Below, piece after piece: positions 17,135 to 26,356 of a stretch of DNA of 64,000 nt (position 1 is the stretch's first letter; every line of letters begins with the position of its first letter). Source of the stretch: Flavobacterium succinicans LMG 10402 (GTDB lineage Bacteria; Bacteroidota; Bacteroidia; Flavobacteriales; Flavobacteriaceae); assembly GCF_000611675.1 (NCBI RefSeq), contig NZ_JATV01000013.1:41938-105937 (forward strand). The letters are read 5' to 3'. The notes beneath the pieces were generated by a model. It searched no databases and was not told the DNA's origin. It was given only the letters and a program-made list of their open reading frames with translations. Position numbers and translations under genes: made by a program.

Positions 17135-18835
17135 ATGAAATTTTTAAAACAACCTCTTTCCTCTCTTTTTGCGCTACTCTTTTTGTGGTTGTTAACTCTA
17201 TCTTTTAGTCATGCTCAAGAAAAAAAACTTTCTCGACATGAAATTCAATCTTTATCCCGAGAAGCTGTCAATAACATGCATAATGAGTTGTATGAAAAAT
17301 CATTAATCCAAGCTCGAACTGCCTTACGCCACGCTATATTATTAAGAGATGATGCTGTAATTGCTCAAATTTACAACATCATTGGAGGAAACTTTGATGG
17401 TTTATTAGAATATGAAAAAGCTCTTTTTTATTACAATAAGGGGCTTTTTTTTGCAAATAGAACCAAAGAAACCGAGCTAAAAAACTTCCTACACAATAAT
17501 CTTGGTAATATTTATTTTTTTGATAAAAAAAACTTTAAAAAAGGGGTGTATCATTATAACAAATCCCTTGGTTATAGTACTCTAACTAAAGATACTGTAA
17601 AAATGGTTTTTACCAAAATCAATATAACTTGGGCTTTTTTTGATATTGAAAAATACAAGGAAGGATATAGATATTTGGCGTTTGTGAACACTCATTTTAA
17701 AAAATATGGTGACCCTGCTTTAAGTACAGTACTACACATGTTGAATGGAATGTATTTCAAGTTTAAAAAACAACCTGAAAAAGCGACTACCCACTTCACA
17801 AAAGCCATAAAAACTGGGATTGAAAACCAAGAAAAATCAGATCTTTCATATACATATTTAGAATATTCTCGATTTTTAAACCAAATTGGCAAACACCAAG
17901 AAGCTTATCGAAACTTAGAAAAATACAATCAACTCACTGAAGAAATTAATTCAGAAGATAAAATAAAAAAAGCCAATTTAGCCGGAATTAATTTAGAATT
18001 AGATGAGTACAAAAGAGAGATTGACAAAATTGCCGTGACCTATAAAAACAAAGAAACTATTTGGAAGGAGGAGCAATCACGTAATAAAAAAATAGTATTA
18101 GTCATTGTAACACTTTCGATTTTAATACTCATCATTTTTTATTTTTTAGCCATAAATGAAAAACTAAAGCAAAAAAACAAACTCAAAGAATTACAAAACC
18201 AAAACCAACAAAATTTAATTAATGCCACTATCGATGGACAAGAATCAGAGCGCAGAAAAATAGCTGCATTTCTTCATGATAACATCAGTGCTTTACTTTC
18301 GTCTGCAGGGATGCATATCAACGTTTTTTCAAGTAAAAATGAAGAACAATCCGATGAAATCCTAAAAACAAAATACATCCTTGAAGAAGCTCATCATAAA
18401 GTTCGCGACTTATCACATGAACTGATGCCAGCGCTTTTGGTCCGTTTTGGGTTGATGTATGCTTTAGATGATTTGTGTGAAAAAAATTCGAATTCCCAAA
18501 TTCAATTTGAATTCATACATGACTTAGAGATGTCCACTAGATTTGAAGAAGCCTTTGAAATGAAACTGTACTTTATTATTTCTGAGTTGCTCAACAACAT
18601 CCTAAAACATAGCAAGGCTTCTCATGCAAAACTACATGTAGCATTAATTAACAATCAACTACATATCCTTGTAAAAGATAACGGAAAAGGATTTAATGAA
18701 AACAGTTCAAGCATCGAAGGATTTGGAATTAATAGAATCAAAGCCAGAATTCACAGTATGCATGGAGAAATTTACATCGTGTCTGATAACGAAAATGGAA
18801 GTTCTATTGAACTCATTGTTCCAGTTATAGCATGA
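17135..18835 (+). CDS. TPR-containing sensor histidine kinase (HisKA_3 type), copy 1
   Basis: A 566-residue NarX/DesK-like kinase. Order: signal peptide (1-28), periplasmic TPR repeats (about 35-280), a coiled-coil stretch, one transmembrane helix (320-340), then a HisKA_3 dimerisation box with phospho-acceptor His381 in ERRKIAAFLHDNISAL, and a HATPase_c domain with LLNNILKHSKAS (N box), DNGKGF and GFGINRIKARI (G boxes). The partner is most likely the LuxR regulator immediately upstream (32 bases). The next gene is a full-length paralogue with the same architecture, so this pair arose by tandem duplication. The ligand is unknown; TPRs suggest a peptide or protein signal. Confidence 0.95.
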   Translation: MKFLKQPLSSLFALLFLWLLTLSFSHAQEKKLSRHEIQSLSREAVNNMHNELYEKSLIQARTALRHAILLRDDAVIAQIYNIIGGNFDGLLEYEKALFYYNKGLFFANRTKETELKNFLHNNLGNIYFFDKKNFKKGVYHYNKSLGYSTLTKDTVKMVFTKINITWAFFDIEKYKEGYRYLAFVNTHFKKYGDPALSTVLHMLNGMYFKFKKQPEKATTHFTKAIKTGIENQEKSDLSYTYLEYSRFLNQIGKHQEAYRNLEKYNQLTEEINSEDKIKKANLAGINLELDEYKREIDKIAVTYKNKETIWKEEQSRNKKIVLVIVTLSILILIIFYFLAINEKLKQKNKLKELQNQNQQNLINATIDGQESERRKIAAFLHDNISALLSSAGMHINVFSSKNEEQSDEILKTKYILEEAHHKVRDLSHELMPALLVRFGLMYALDDLCEKNSNSQIQFEFIHDLEMSTRFEEAFEMKLYFIISELLNNILKHSKASHAKLHVALINNQLHILVKDNGKGFNENSSSIEGFGINRIKARIHSMHGEIYIVSDNENGSSIELIVPVIA

Positions 18836-18935
18836 TGATAGCTACTTTCAACGCTTTATTATAAAAACAAAAAAACAGCTAATAATACCGATACATTCAA
18901 CGAATAGTAAACCAGAAAACAATTTTGAAGTACAC

Positions 18936-20633
18936 ATGAATCCACTACTAAATTCTTTTGGAAAAATAATTTTTAAAATTTGTTGGTACCTTTTACCTAT
19001 TATCTGCTATTCACAAAATGAAGTTGTCACAGAACAAAAAATCCAAAAACTACTCAATCAAGCCATTGAAAATTGGAAAAATGACCGTTACGAAACGTCC
19101 TTAAAGCAATCCAATCTCGCGCTCTCTAAAGCACTACTACTCAAAGACAATAAATTAATTGCGAAATCTTATAACGTAATTGGAGTGAATTTCGATGATT
19201 TGTTCCTATTAGAAAAAGCATTTTTCTATTACCAAAAAAGCTTAATATTTGCCCAAAAAACCGAAGATGACACTTTAAAAGGAAAAATTTACAACAATCT
19301 AGCCAACATTTATTTCTTTGAAAAAAAAGAATATAAAAAAGGTCTAGAACATTACCAAAAATCATTATTTTATACAGAAAAAATTGCCGATACCAGTAAA
19401 ATATTCTTAAGAAAATTAAACATTACTTGGGCTTTTTTTCAAGAAAATCAATTCTCCAACGGCAAGAGTTCTTTGGATTACTTAAATAAATACCAAAAAA
19501 AATATGCTGATGAATCAACACTCACTATACTCAATATGCTAAACGGTATGTATTCTGAATACCTAAATGATTATCCAAAAGCTGCTCAATTTTATCAAAA
19601 GGCCATAAAATTTGGTATAAATAGCAATGAGAAATTTGATTTATCAGTTGTATACTATAATTATTCCCTTTTTCTAGCCAAAACTAAACAATTCAAAGAA
19701 GCCTACACTTACGGTAAAAAATTTGAAGATTTAACCAATCAAATTCAAAACGACAGCAAGATAAAAACAGCCAAAAACACAGGGATTAATCTTGAAGTTG
19801 AAGAATACAAAAGAGAAATAGCCACTATTGCTTCAACTTTCAAAACCAAAGAAACCTTTTGGATGGAACAACAAGCTCAAAACAAAAAAAAGGTAGTACT
19901 AATCATCGTATTTTCATTACTAATATTTTTTCTTTTTTATGCCGTTTCGTTACATGAAAAATACAAGCATAAAGACAAAATTAAAGAGATTCAAAACAAA
20001 GTACAACAAAACATAATCAATGCTACTATTGATGGGCAAGAGTCTGAACGGATGAAAATTGCCACGGTATTACACGATAATATTAGTGCGTTATTATCAT
20101 CTGCAGGCATGCATTTGAATGTTTTTAGTACCACTACCCAAACACCGAGCGAAGAAATCCTAAAAACAAAACACATTCTCGATGATGCTCATCACAAAGT
20201 AAGAGACCTCTCACATGAACTCATGCCTTCCTTACTCGTTCGTTTTGGTTTGTTTTTTGCCTTAGAAGATTTATGCGAAAAAAACTCCAACTCCAATATC
20301 AAGTTTGACTACAGCAACACCATCGATATTGAGACTCGATTCGATGAAACATTCGAAATCAAACTCTACTTTATTGTTTCAGAATTGATAAACAATATAC
20401 TAAAACACAGTAAAGCCAACTACTCCAAAATTGAAACCATCATAGAAGATCAACAACTTCATATCACCATTCAAGACAACGGAAAAGGATTTAATGACCT
20501 TCAAAAAAACAGCACCGATGGTTACGGAATCAACAGAATCAAAGCACGAATCAACAATATGAAAGGGGAATTTGTAATCACCTCCAAAAAAAATCAAGGA
20601 ACAACCATCAAACTTATTATTCCTGTTGCGTAA
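18936..20633 (+). CDS. TPR-containing sensor histidine kinase (HisKA_3 type), copy 2
   Basis: A 565-residue paralogue of the preceding kinase, collinear throughout. It has a signal peptide (1-27), TPR region (about 32-280), TM helix (318-339), His380 in ERMKIATVLHDNISAL, and HATPase_c with LINNILKHSKAN, DNGKGF and GYGINRIKARI. The kinase halves are far more alike (ISALLSSAGMH, DLSHELMPSLLVRFGL) than the TPR halves. That fits shared output and diverged input. It starts 100 bases after copy 1, and no second regulator gene follows. Its stop is directly adjacent to the stop of the converging phosphodiesterase gene. Confidence 0.95.
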   Translation: MNPLLNSFGKIIFKICWYLLPIICYSQNEVVTEQKIQKLLNQAIENWKNDRYETSLKQSNLALSKALLLKDNKLIAKSYNVIGVNFDDLFLLEKAFFYYQKSLIFAQKTEDDTLKGKIYNNLANIYFFEKKEYKKGLEHYQKSLFYTEKIADTSKIFLRKLNITWAFFQENQFSNGKSSLDYLNKYQKKYADESTLTILNMLNGMYSEYLNDYPKAAQFYQKAIKFGINSNEKFDLSVVYYNYSLFLAKTKQFKEAYTYGKKFEDLTNQIQNDSKIKTAKNTGINLEVEEYKREIATIASTFKTKETFWMEQQAQNKKKVVLIIVFSLLIFFLFYAVSLHEKYKHKDKIKEIQNKVQQNIINATIDGQESERMKIATVLHDNISALLSSAGMHLNVFSTTTQTPSEEILKTKHILDDAHHKVRDLSHELMPSLLVRFGLFFALEDLCEKNSNSNIKFDYSNTIDIETRFDETFEIKLYFIVSELINNILKHSKANYSKIETIIEDQQLHITIQDNGKGFNDLQKNSTDGYGINRIKARINNMKGEFVITSKKNQGTTIKLIIPVA

Positions 20634-21125
20634 TTATTTTTTCATTTCGACAATTTCCAAGTCTTTAATTTTATCGCCATCAATCACAAATCGCAACAGT
20701 GTACGAACCTGATGAAAACCGCTTTTTCCAGCAGCACCGGGATTCATGTGTAACAAATTATGCTTCTTATCAAACTGAACTTTCAAAATATGAGAGTGTC
20801 CACAAATAAATAACATAGGCGGATTCGTTGCCATTTCATCTCTAACAGCAGGATTATATTTCCCAGGATAACCGCCAATATGCGTAATCCAAACCGAAAC
20901 TTGCTCACACACAAAACGATTGTGTAAGGGAAATTCAATTCTAGCTTCATTCCCATCAATATTACCGTACACTGCTCGCAAAGGCTTGTGTTTTTTTAGC
21001 GTATCGGTCACATTCAAATCTCCAATATCACCTGCATGCCAAACTTCATCAGCCCAAGCTACATGTTTCAAAATCGCCTCATCGATGTGGCTGTGCGTAT
21101 CTGATAGCAAAAGAATTCTGGTCAT
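20634..21125 (-). CDS. YfcE/MJ0936-type metallophosphodiesterase
   Basis: A 163-residue calcineurin-like phosphoesterase of the small YfcE class. Metal-binding motifs: LLSDTHSHID (Asp and His at the start), WHAGDIGD, VYGNIDGNE, a His in WITHIGGYPG, and the ICGHSHI motif. These cytoplasmic enzymes hydrolyse phosphodiesters in vitro; the physiological substrate is unknown. A single-gene unit; its stop abuts the kinase stop at 20633, with no space for a terminator between them. Confidence 0.94.
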   Translation of the reverse strand: MTRILLLSDTHSHIDEAILKHVAWADEVWHAGDIGDLNVTDTLKKHKPLRAVYGNIDGNEARIEFPLHNRFVCEQVSVWITHIGGYPGKYNPAVRDEMATNPPMLFICGHSHILKVQFDKKHNLLHMNPGAAGKSGFHQVRTLLRFVIDGDKIKDLEIVEMKK

Positions 21126-21235
21126 ACTATGGAAGATTAAAAATAAAAGACAGCAAAAATAAACGCTTCTCTCTCATTCTAGCCAAAATTTGAAGTTCTT
21201 TTTTTGGAGCCAAACAAAAGGCTAAAAATAAACAG

Positions 21236-21335
21236 GGATTCCCGCTGTCCTTCCTATCTTTTTTTTATACCTGTCAGGTTTTAAAACCTGACAGGTATAA
21301 AAAAAAGGATATTCCCTCCCATCGGGGCTAGCATC
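21236..21335 (-). repeat. Intergenic hairpin element, copy 1 (minus orientation)
   Basis: Read on the minus strand this begins TAGCCCCGATGGGAGGGA, continues ATCCTTTTTTTT, has a very long palindromic core, and ends AGCGGGAATCCCTG. The same order (TAGCCCCGxTAG..GG..ATCCTTT, hairpin, AGCG..CGGGA) is seen at 22224 and 36434 and, less completely, at 28496. This looks like a dispersed non-coding repeat. Confidence 0.7.
21258..21307. repeat. Perfect 50-base palindrome
   Basis: The left arm is C, eight T, then ATACCTGTCAGGTTTT; the right arm is its exact complement, ending in eight A and G. There is no spacer, so the folded RNA would have a 23-bp stem with a 4-base loop. It is the core of hairpin element copy 1 and lies between the phosphodiesterase gene (transcribed leftward away from it) and truA. 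Confidence 0.9.
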
Positions 21336-21403
21336 AAACATTCGGCATTTATTCAGGCAATTACAAAAATGATATAAAAACAAAAAAATCACTCTAAAGA
21401 TTG

Positions 21404-21447
21404 TAAATTTGCAGCCAATAAAACAAGCAATCGTTACCATACCTTTG
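21404..21447 (+). promoter_or_regulatory. Candidate -7 boxes for truA
   Basis: Two matches to TAnnTTTG precede truA: TAAATTTG (21404-21411) and TACCTTTG (21440-21447). The second leaves about 35 bases before the TTG start codon. Confidence 0.45.
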
Positions 21448-21488
21448 TAACGCATTAAAACGATTACAACCCAAAATCACAAAACATC

Positions 21489-22226
21489 TTGAGGTACTTT
21501 ATACAATTAGCCTATAACGGAACTGCTTATCACGGTTGGCAATACCAACCCAATGCCAGCTCTGTCCAAGAAACGCTGAACAAAGCTCTTTCGGTGCTTT
21601 TGAACACCACTATAAATATTATGGGGGCTGGTAGAACCGATACTGGCGTACATGCCAGCCAAATGTATGCTCATTTTGATAGTGAAAAAAAACTAGAAAC
21701 AGCAACCTTGGTACACAAACTCAATTCGTATTTACCAAAAGATATCGCCATATTTGACATTATCCCCGTAAGCGATGAAGCGCATTCCCGATTTGATGCT
21801 ACCAAACGCACTTACGAATACCATATCAATACCCTAAAAAATCCTTTTCTAGAAGGATTGAGTTGGTATTACCACCAAGATTTGGATGTAGCCTTAATGA
21901 ATGAAGCTGCTAAATTATTATTAAATCATACCGACTTTCAGTGCTTTTCGAAAGTGAATACTGATGTAAATACATTTGATTGCACTATATTTGACGCAGT
22001 TTGGAGTAAGGAAAAAGATCGTTTGATTTTTACCATTTCCGCCAATCGTTTTTTGAGAAATATGGTGCGTTCTATTGTAGGAACATTAGTCAATGTGGGA
22101 TTACATAAAATCACTTTGATTGATTTTGAAAACATCATAAAAAGCAAAAACAGAGAAAAAGCAGGTTTTTCGGTTCCAGCGCATGGTTTGTACTTAACCG
22201 AAATCACTTATGAATACCTAAAATAG
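21489..22226 (+). CDS. truA: tRNA pseudouridine synthase A
   Basis: A 245-residue enzyme that makes pseudouridine at positions 38-40 of the tRNA anticodon arm. The signature GAGRTDTGVHA holds the catalytic Asp51. Other family blocks are LAYNGTAYHGWQYQ, YLPKDIAIF, HSRFDATKRTYEYH and NRFLRNMVRSIVGTL. The start codon appears to be TTG: the in-frame stop TAA at 21456 is upstream, no ATG or GTG lies between, and the N-terminus MRYFIQLAYNG fits the family. The ABC exporter follows after a hairpin element. Confidence 0.96.
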   Translation: MRYFIQLAYNGTAYHGWQYQPNASSVQETLNKALSVLLNTTINIMGAGRTDTGVHASQMYAHFDSEKKLETATLVHKLNSYLPKDIAIFDIIPVSDEAHSRFDATKRTYEYHINTLKNPFLEGLSWYYHQDLDVALMNEAAKLLLNHTDFQCFSKVNTDVNTFDCTIFDAVWSKEKDRLIFTISANRFLRNMVRSIVGTLVNVGLHKITLIDFENIIKSKNREKAGFSVPAHGLYLTEITYEYLK

Positions 22227-22354
22227 CCCCGATAGTAGTGGAAATCCTTTTTTGTTTTTCCTTTAAAAACAAAAAAGATTACTTCACTAAACTTTTATTA
22301 ACATAGGAGTTCAGTGAATTACATTTGAAGCGAATAGCGGGAAATAGCTCCTAA
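22224..22354 (+). repeat. Intergenic hairpin element, copy 2
   Basis: It begins TAGCCCCGATAGTAGTGG and holds a perfect 13-bp hairpin (22247-22259 with 22265-22277, loop CCTTT). A second hairpin of about 11 bp (TTCACTAAACT at 22283-22293 with AGTTCAGTGAA at 22308-22318, one G-T pair) follows. It ends AGCGAATAGCGGGAAATAGC. It fills the whole truA-ABC gap and would fold in the RNA if truA read-through supplies the ABC gene. Confidence 0.75.
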
Positions 22355-22356
22355 AC

Positions 22357-24111
22357 ATGAAAGCAAAAGCATTCGATACTCGATTATTCAAAAGAATTTT
22401 AAAATATACAAAACCCTATCAATTACGATTCAATGGGGTCATTGCCTTTGCCATTTCCTTATCGGTTTTTGCAGCTTTACGTCCGTATTTGTTAAAGCAA
22501 ACAGTCGATGGATACATCAAAACCCATGACCAACAAGGTTTACTTTTGTATGTGTCTTTGATGGGAATTGTATTGCTTCTAGAAGTTTTTTCGCAATTCT
22601 ATTTTGTGTTTTGGGCCAATTGGTTGGGCCAAGATATTGTAAAAGACATCCGAATTAAATTGTTTGCACATTTGCTTAGTTTTAGGATGAAATACTTTGA
22701 TTTGGTTCCTGTTGGACAAGTCGTAACCCGTTGTGTATCGGACATTGAAGCCATTGCTCGTATTTTTAGTCAAGGCCTTTTCATGATTATTAGTGATTTG
22801 ATGAAAATGCTTGTGGTGCTTATTTTTATGTTCTATATGAACTGGAAACTCACTTGGATTGTCATTGTAGCCATGCCGGTTTTGGTCTTTTTCACGCGTA
22901 TTTTTCAAAAGAAAATGCAAGTGGCTTTTGAGGAAGTACGAACCCAAATTGCGAATATGAATACTTTCGTTCAAGAACGCGTAACAGGAATGAAAATCGT
23001 TCAGTTGTTCAATCGTGAAGATATTGAGTTTGATAAATTCAAAAACATTAATGATAAACATAGAAAAGCGTGGATAAAAACAATTTTGTACAACTCCATT
23101 TTCTTCCCTATTGCTGATATTATCTCGTCATTGACGTTAGGATTTATCGTTTTGTATGGTGGAATCAAAATATTGAACGGTGACAACTTTACCACATTTG
23201 GAGATTTGTTTTCGTACACTATGTTTATAGGAATGCTATTCAATCCCTTGCGCCAAATCGCGGATAAATTCAACGAAATGCAATTGGGAATGATTGCAGC
23301 CAATCGTGTGTTTGACATTTTGGATACCGAAGACCAAATTCAAGACAAAGGAACAGTAGAAGCGCCGATTTTCAAGGGAAATATTTCGTTCAAAAAAGTA
23401 CGATTCGGCTATATCCCTGACGAAGAAGTGGTAAAAGGTATCGATTTGGAAGTAAAAGCCGGACAAACCATTGCTATTGTGGGTTCTACAGGCGCAGGAA
23501 AATCGACTATAATTAATTTATTGAATCGTTTTTACGAAATCAACAGCGGTACGATTTGTATTGATAACGAAAATATCGACAACTATTCATTAAGTTCTTT
23601 ACGAAAACAAATAGCGGTGGTGCTTCAGGATGTGTTTTTATTTGCAGATACTATTTACAACAACATTACCCTTAATAATCCAGAAATTACAAGAGAGGAA
23701 GTAGTAGCTGCTGCCAAAAAAATTGGAGTACATGACTTTATCATGAGTTTGCCTGATGATTATAATTTTGACGTAAAAGAACGCGGGGTTATGCTTTCGT
23801 CTGGTCAACGCCAATTGATTGCTTTTTTACGTGCTTTTGTTTCTAATCCGAGCATTTTGATTTTAGATGAAGCCACTTCTTCTATTGATACGTATTCAGA
23901 GGAATTGATTCAGCGCGCCACCGAAACCATTACACAAGGTAGAACTTCAATAGTGATTGCACACCGTTTGGCTACAATTGTAAACGCTGACAAAATCGTA
24001 GTTATGGACAAAGGCTTAATTGTAGAACAAGGAACCCATTTTGAGCTATTGAATTTAGAAAATGGTTTTTATAAAAACCTTTACGATTCGCAGTTTTCGA
24101 TAGCGAATTAA
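22357..24111 (+). CDS. MsbA-like ABC exporter (fused permease-ATPase)
   Basis: A 584-residue half-transporter. Six transmembrane helices occupy about 20-310, with the type I exporter fold and coupling-helix sequence (DIVKDIRIKLFAHLLSFRMKYFD). The C-terminal nucleotide-binding domain has Walker A GSTGAGKST, Q-loop VLQDVFLFA, signature LSSGQRQL, Walker B ILILDEATSS and switch His in VIAHRLATI. It should act as a homodimer in the inner membrane, exporting a lipid or a drug; substrate is not evident. It lies 130 bases after truA, with a hairpin repeat between. Confidence 0.95.
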   Translation: MKAKAFDTRLFKRILKYTKPYQLRFNGVIAFAISLSVFAALRPYLLKQTVDGYIKTHDQQGLLLYVSLMGIVLLLEVFSQFYFVFWANWLGQDIVKDIRIKLFAHLLSFRMKYFDLVPVGQVVTRCVSDIEAIARIFSQGLFMIISDLMKMLVVLIFMFYMNWKLTWIVIVAMPVLVFFTRIFQKKMQVAFEEVRTQIANMNTFVQERVTGMKIVQLFNREDIEFDKFKNINDKHRKAWIKTILYNSIFFPIADIISSLTLGFIVLYGGIKILNGDNFTTFGDLFSYTMFIGMLFNPLRQIADKFNEMQLGMIAANRVFDILDTEDQIQDKGTVEAPIFKGNISFKKVRFGYIPDEEVVKGIDLEVKAGQTIAIVGSTGAGKSTIINLLNRFYEINSGTICIDNENIDNYSLSSLRKQIAVVLQDVFLFADTIYNNITLNNPEITREEVVAAAKKIGVHDFIMSLPDDYNFDVKERGVMLSSGQRQLIAFLRAFVSNPSILILDEATSSIDTYSEELIQRATETITQGRTSIVIAHRLATIVNADKIVVMDKGLIVEQGTHFELLNLENGFYKNLYDSQFSIAN

Positions 24112-24142
24112 TTATTAAACTAATTAATTCTTACTTAGTAGT

Positions 24143-24685
24143 ATGAAAAAACTCGGTTGTTATCTTCTAATTTTCTTAGCTTATTCTTGCATACCGTACA
24201 AAATTGCTCCAACTATAGAAGGAGAAAAAATAATTAAGGCAAAAAAATTTAAAAAAGACTTACCGAATTTTTACGGATACATTTTTGAAGACCCCAAGAA
24301 TGCAAATGAGTTTTATAATTTCATCAACACTAAATACAATTTGAAGCATTTCAATGTCGATTCAAATGTGCCAATTACTATCAATAACACTAGGTATTAT
24401 TTATCTTTTTTTGAACGTGAGAGAACAACAGAAACAATAAATTTGATCCCATTTATTATAGATGCTGATAGAAATAGTAAAGGAAAAGAGTCATTATTAG
24501 AAGATTTTTACGCAACTAGAACAGGTTTTTGGTATTTAGTGCTAACAGTAACGGACACGGAAATTAAAGATTGTCTTAATCCAAAATATCCGCAACATGA
24601 GGAAGTCCTCAATCATTTGAAAAAATTAAAAAACGAATATTTTTCAACAAGCAATTATATGGAAGCTTTCTTAAAAATGAAATAA
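24143..24685 (+). CDS. Uncharacterised lipoprotein
   Basis: A 180-residue protein with a short lipoprotein signal: MKKLGCYLLIFLAYSC gives the lipobox AYSC with Cys16. The mature part is mixed alpha/beta with no domain I recognise. Charged and aromatic content (YYLSFFERERTTE, ATRTGFWYLVLTVTDTE) suggests a small globular periplasmic domain. A single Cys in IKDCLNP may be unpaired. It begins 31 bases after the ABC exporter stop and could be read from the same transcript. Confidence 0.8.
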   Translation: MKKLGCYLLIFLAYSCIPYKIAPTIEGEKIIKAKKFKKDLPNFYGYIFEDPKNANEFYNFINTKYNLKHFNVDSNVPITINNTRYYLSFFERERTTETINLIPFIIDADRNSKGKESLLEDFYATRTGFWYLVLTVTDTEIKDCLNPKYPQHEEVLNHLKKLKNEYFSTSNYMEAFLKMK

Positions 24686-24791
24686 TAGTTTTTACGGATG
24701 CTACGAACTAATAAACTTTTGAAAGGTCTAATTTTTTTTAAAATAAATCCTTAATTTCGCAACTTGAAATTAATTTAGAAAACACATACAA

Positions 24792-26180
24792 ATGAAATAC
24801 GATATTATAGTTTTAGGAAGTGGGCCTGGAGGTTATGTAACAGCCATTAGAGCGTCACAATTAGGTTTTAAAGTAGCTGTAGTTGAAAAAGAAAATCTTG
24901 GTGGCGTTTGTTTGAACTGGGGGTGTATCCCAACTAAAGCCTTACTAAAATCAGCACAAGTTTTTGATTATTTAAAACATGCTTCTGACTATGGATTGAC
25001 TGTAAAAGAATTTGACAAAGATTTTGGTGCTGTAGTTAACCGCAGCCGAAGTGTAGCTGACGGAATGAGCAAAGGCGTTCAGTTCTTAATGAAAAAAAAT
25101 AAAATTGACGTTATTGACGGATTTGGAAAGCTAAAAGCTGGAAAAAAACTAGACGTTACTGATAAAGAAGGAAAAGTTACTGAATACAGTGCAGATCACA
25201 TTATCATTGCTACTGGAGCTCGCTCTCGTGAGTTACCAAACTTGCCGCAAGATGGAGTAAAAGTAATTGGATACCGTCAAGCAATGACATTACCTACACA
25301 ACCAAAATCTATGATTATTGTAGGTTCTGGAGCGATTGGAGTGGAATTTGCACATTTCTACAACTCTATGGGAACCAATGTAACTATCGTTGAGTTCATG
25401 CCAACTATCGTTCCTGTTGAAGACGAAGACATTTCAAAACAAATGGAACGTTCTATGAAAAAAGCAGGAGTTAAAATCATGACTAACTCTTCTGTAGAAA
25501 GAATCGATACTACTGGTTCTAGTGTAAAAGCCTATGTAAAAACGGCTAAAGGTGAAGAAGTTTTAGAAGCAGATATTTTATTATCGGCTGTTGGAATCAA
25601 AACCAACATCGAAAACATTGGATTAGAAGAAGTAGGTATTGCTACTGATAGAGATAAAATTTTAGTGAACGCTTATAATGCCACTAACATTCCTGGTTAC
25701 TACGCTATTGGAGATGTAACTCCTGGTCAAGCTTTGGCACACGTTGCTTCTGCAGAAGGAATCAACTGTGTTGAAAAAATTGCAGGTCTTCATGTAGAAC
25801 CAATCGATTACGGAAATGTACCAGGTTGTACTTATGCAACGCCAGAAATTGCTTCTGTTGGTTTGACAGAAAAACAAGCCAAAGAAAAAGGATATGAATT
25901 GAAAATTGGAAAATTCCCATTCTCTGCTTCTGGAAAAGCAAAAGCTTCTGGAGCTGCAGATGGTTTTGTGAAAGTAATTTTCGATGCCAAATACGGCGAA
26001 TGGTTAGGATGTCATATGATTGGAGCTGGTGTTACGGATATGATTGCTGAAGCAGTTGTAGCTCGTAAACTAGAAACTACAGGTCACGAAATCTTAAAAG
26101 CCATCCACCCTCACCCAACTATGAGTGAAGCAGTTATGGAAGCCGTTGCTGATGCTTATGGCGAAGTAATTCACTTGTAA
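24792..26180 (+). CDS. lpdA: Dihydrolipoyl dehydrogenase (E3)
   Basis: A 462-residue flavoprotein that re-oxidises dihydrolipoamide with NAD+, serving pyruvate and 2-oxoglutarate dehydrogenase complexes and the glycine cleavage system (gcvT is also in this window). FAD-binding GSGPGG is at 9-14, the redox disulfide is Cys40/Cys45 in CLNWGC, a second Rossmann motif is GSGAIGVEFAHF, and the FAD site YAIGDVT. The C-terminal interface has the catalytic His-Glu pair in HPHPTMSEA. Length is normal. A terminator hairpin follows. Confidence 0.98.
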   Translation: MKYDIIVLGSGPGGYVTAIRASQLGFKVAVVEKENLGGVCLNWGCIPTKALLKSAQVFDYLKHASDYGLTVKEFDKDFGAVVNRSRSVADGMSKGVQFLMKKNKIDVIDGFGKLKAGKKLDVTDKEGKVTEYSADHIIIATGARSRELPNLPQDGVKVIGYRQAMTLPTQPKSMIIVGSGAIGVEFAHFYNSMGTNVTIVEFMPTIVPVEDEDISKQMERSMKKAGVKIMTNSSVERIDTTGSSVKAYVKTAKGEEVLEADILLSAVGIKTNIENIGLEEVGIATDRDKILVNAYNATNIPGYYAIGDVTPGQALAHVASAEGINCVEKIAGLHVEPIDYGNVPGCTYATPEIASVGLTEKQAKEKGYELKIGKFPFSASGKAKASGAADGFVKVIFDAKYGEWLGCHMIGAGVTDMIAEAVVARKLETTGHEILKAIHPHPTMSEAVMEAVADAYGEVIHL

Positions 26181-26225
26181 CCTTCAGTTTTAGAACCTCT
26201 TAAATAGATTATAAGATAAATATAG

Positions 26226-26259
26226 AATCCGTTTTGTGTATAACAAAACGGATTTTTTT
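26226..26259 (+). terminator. Intrinsic terminator after lpdA
   Basis: A 12-bp perfect stem AATCCGTTTTGT / ACAAAACGGATT (26226-26237 with 26243-26254), loop GTATA, followed by a T run. Confidence 0.9.
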
Positions 26260-26356
26260 ATGTAATTTCATTTTACCATAGAATTAACTGTTGCTGTATT
26301 GTAAAAACCAATTTATTCTATAAATTTACTAGGATTTAAAATAAAAAAATAAAACC

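Noticed and set aside
22579..23466. Several antisense frames within the ABC exporter
   Set aside because: They overlap conserved transmembrane and ATPase sequence on the opposite strand and have no start signals or known motifs.
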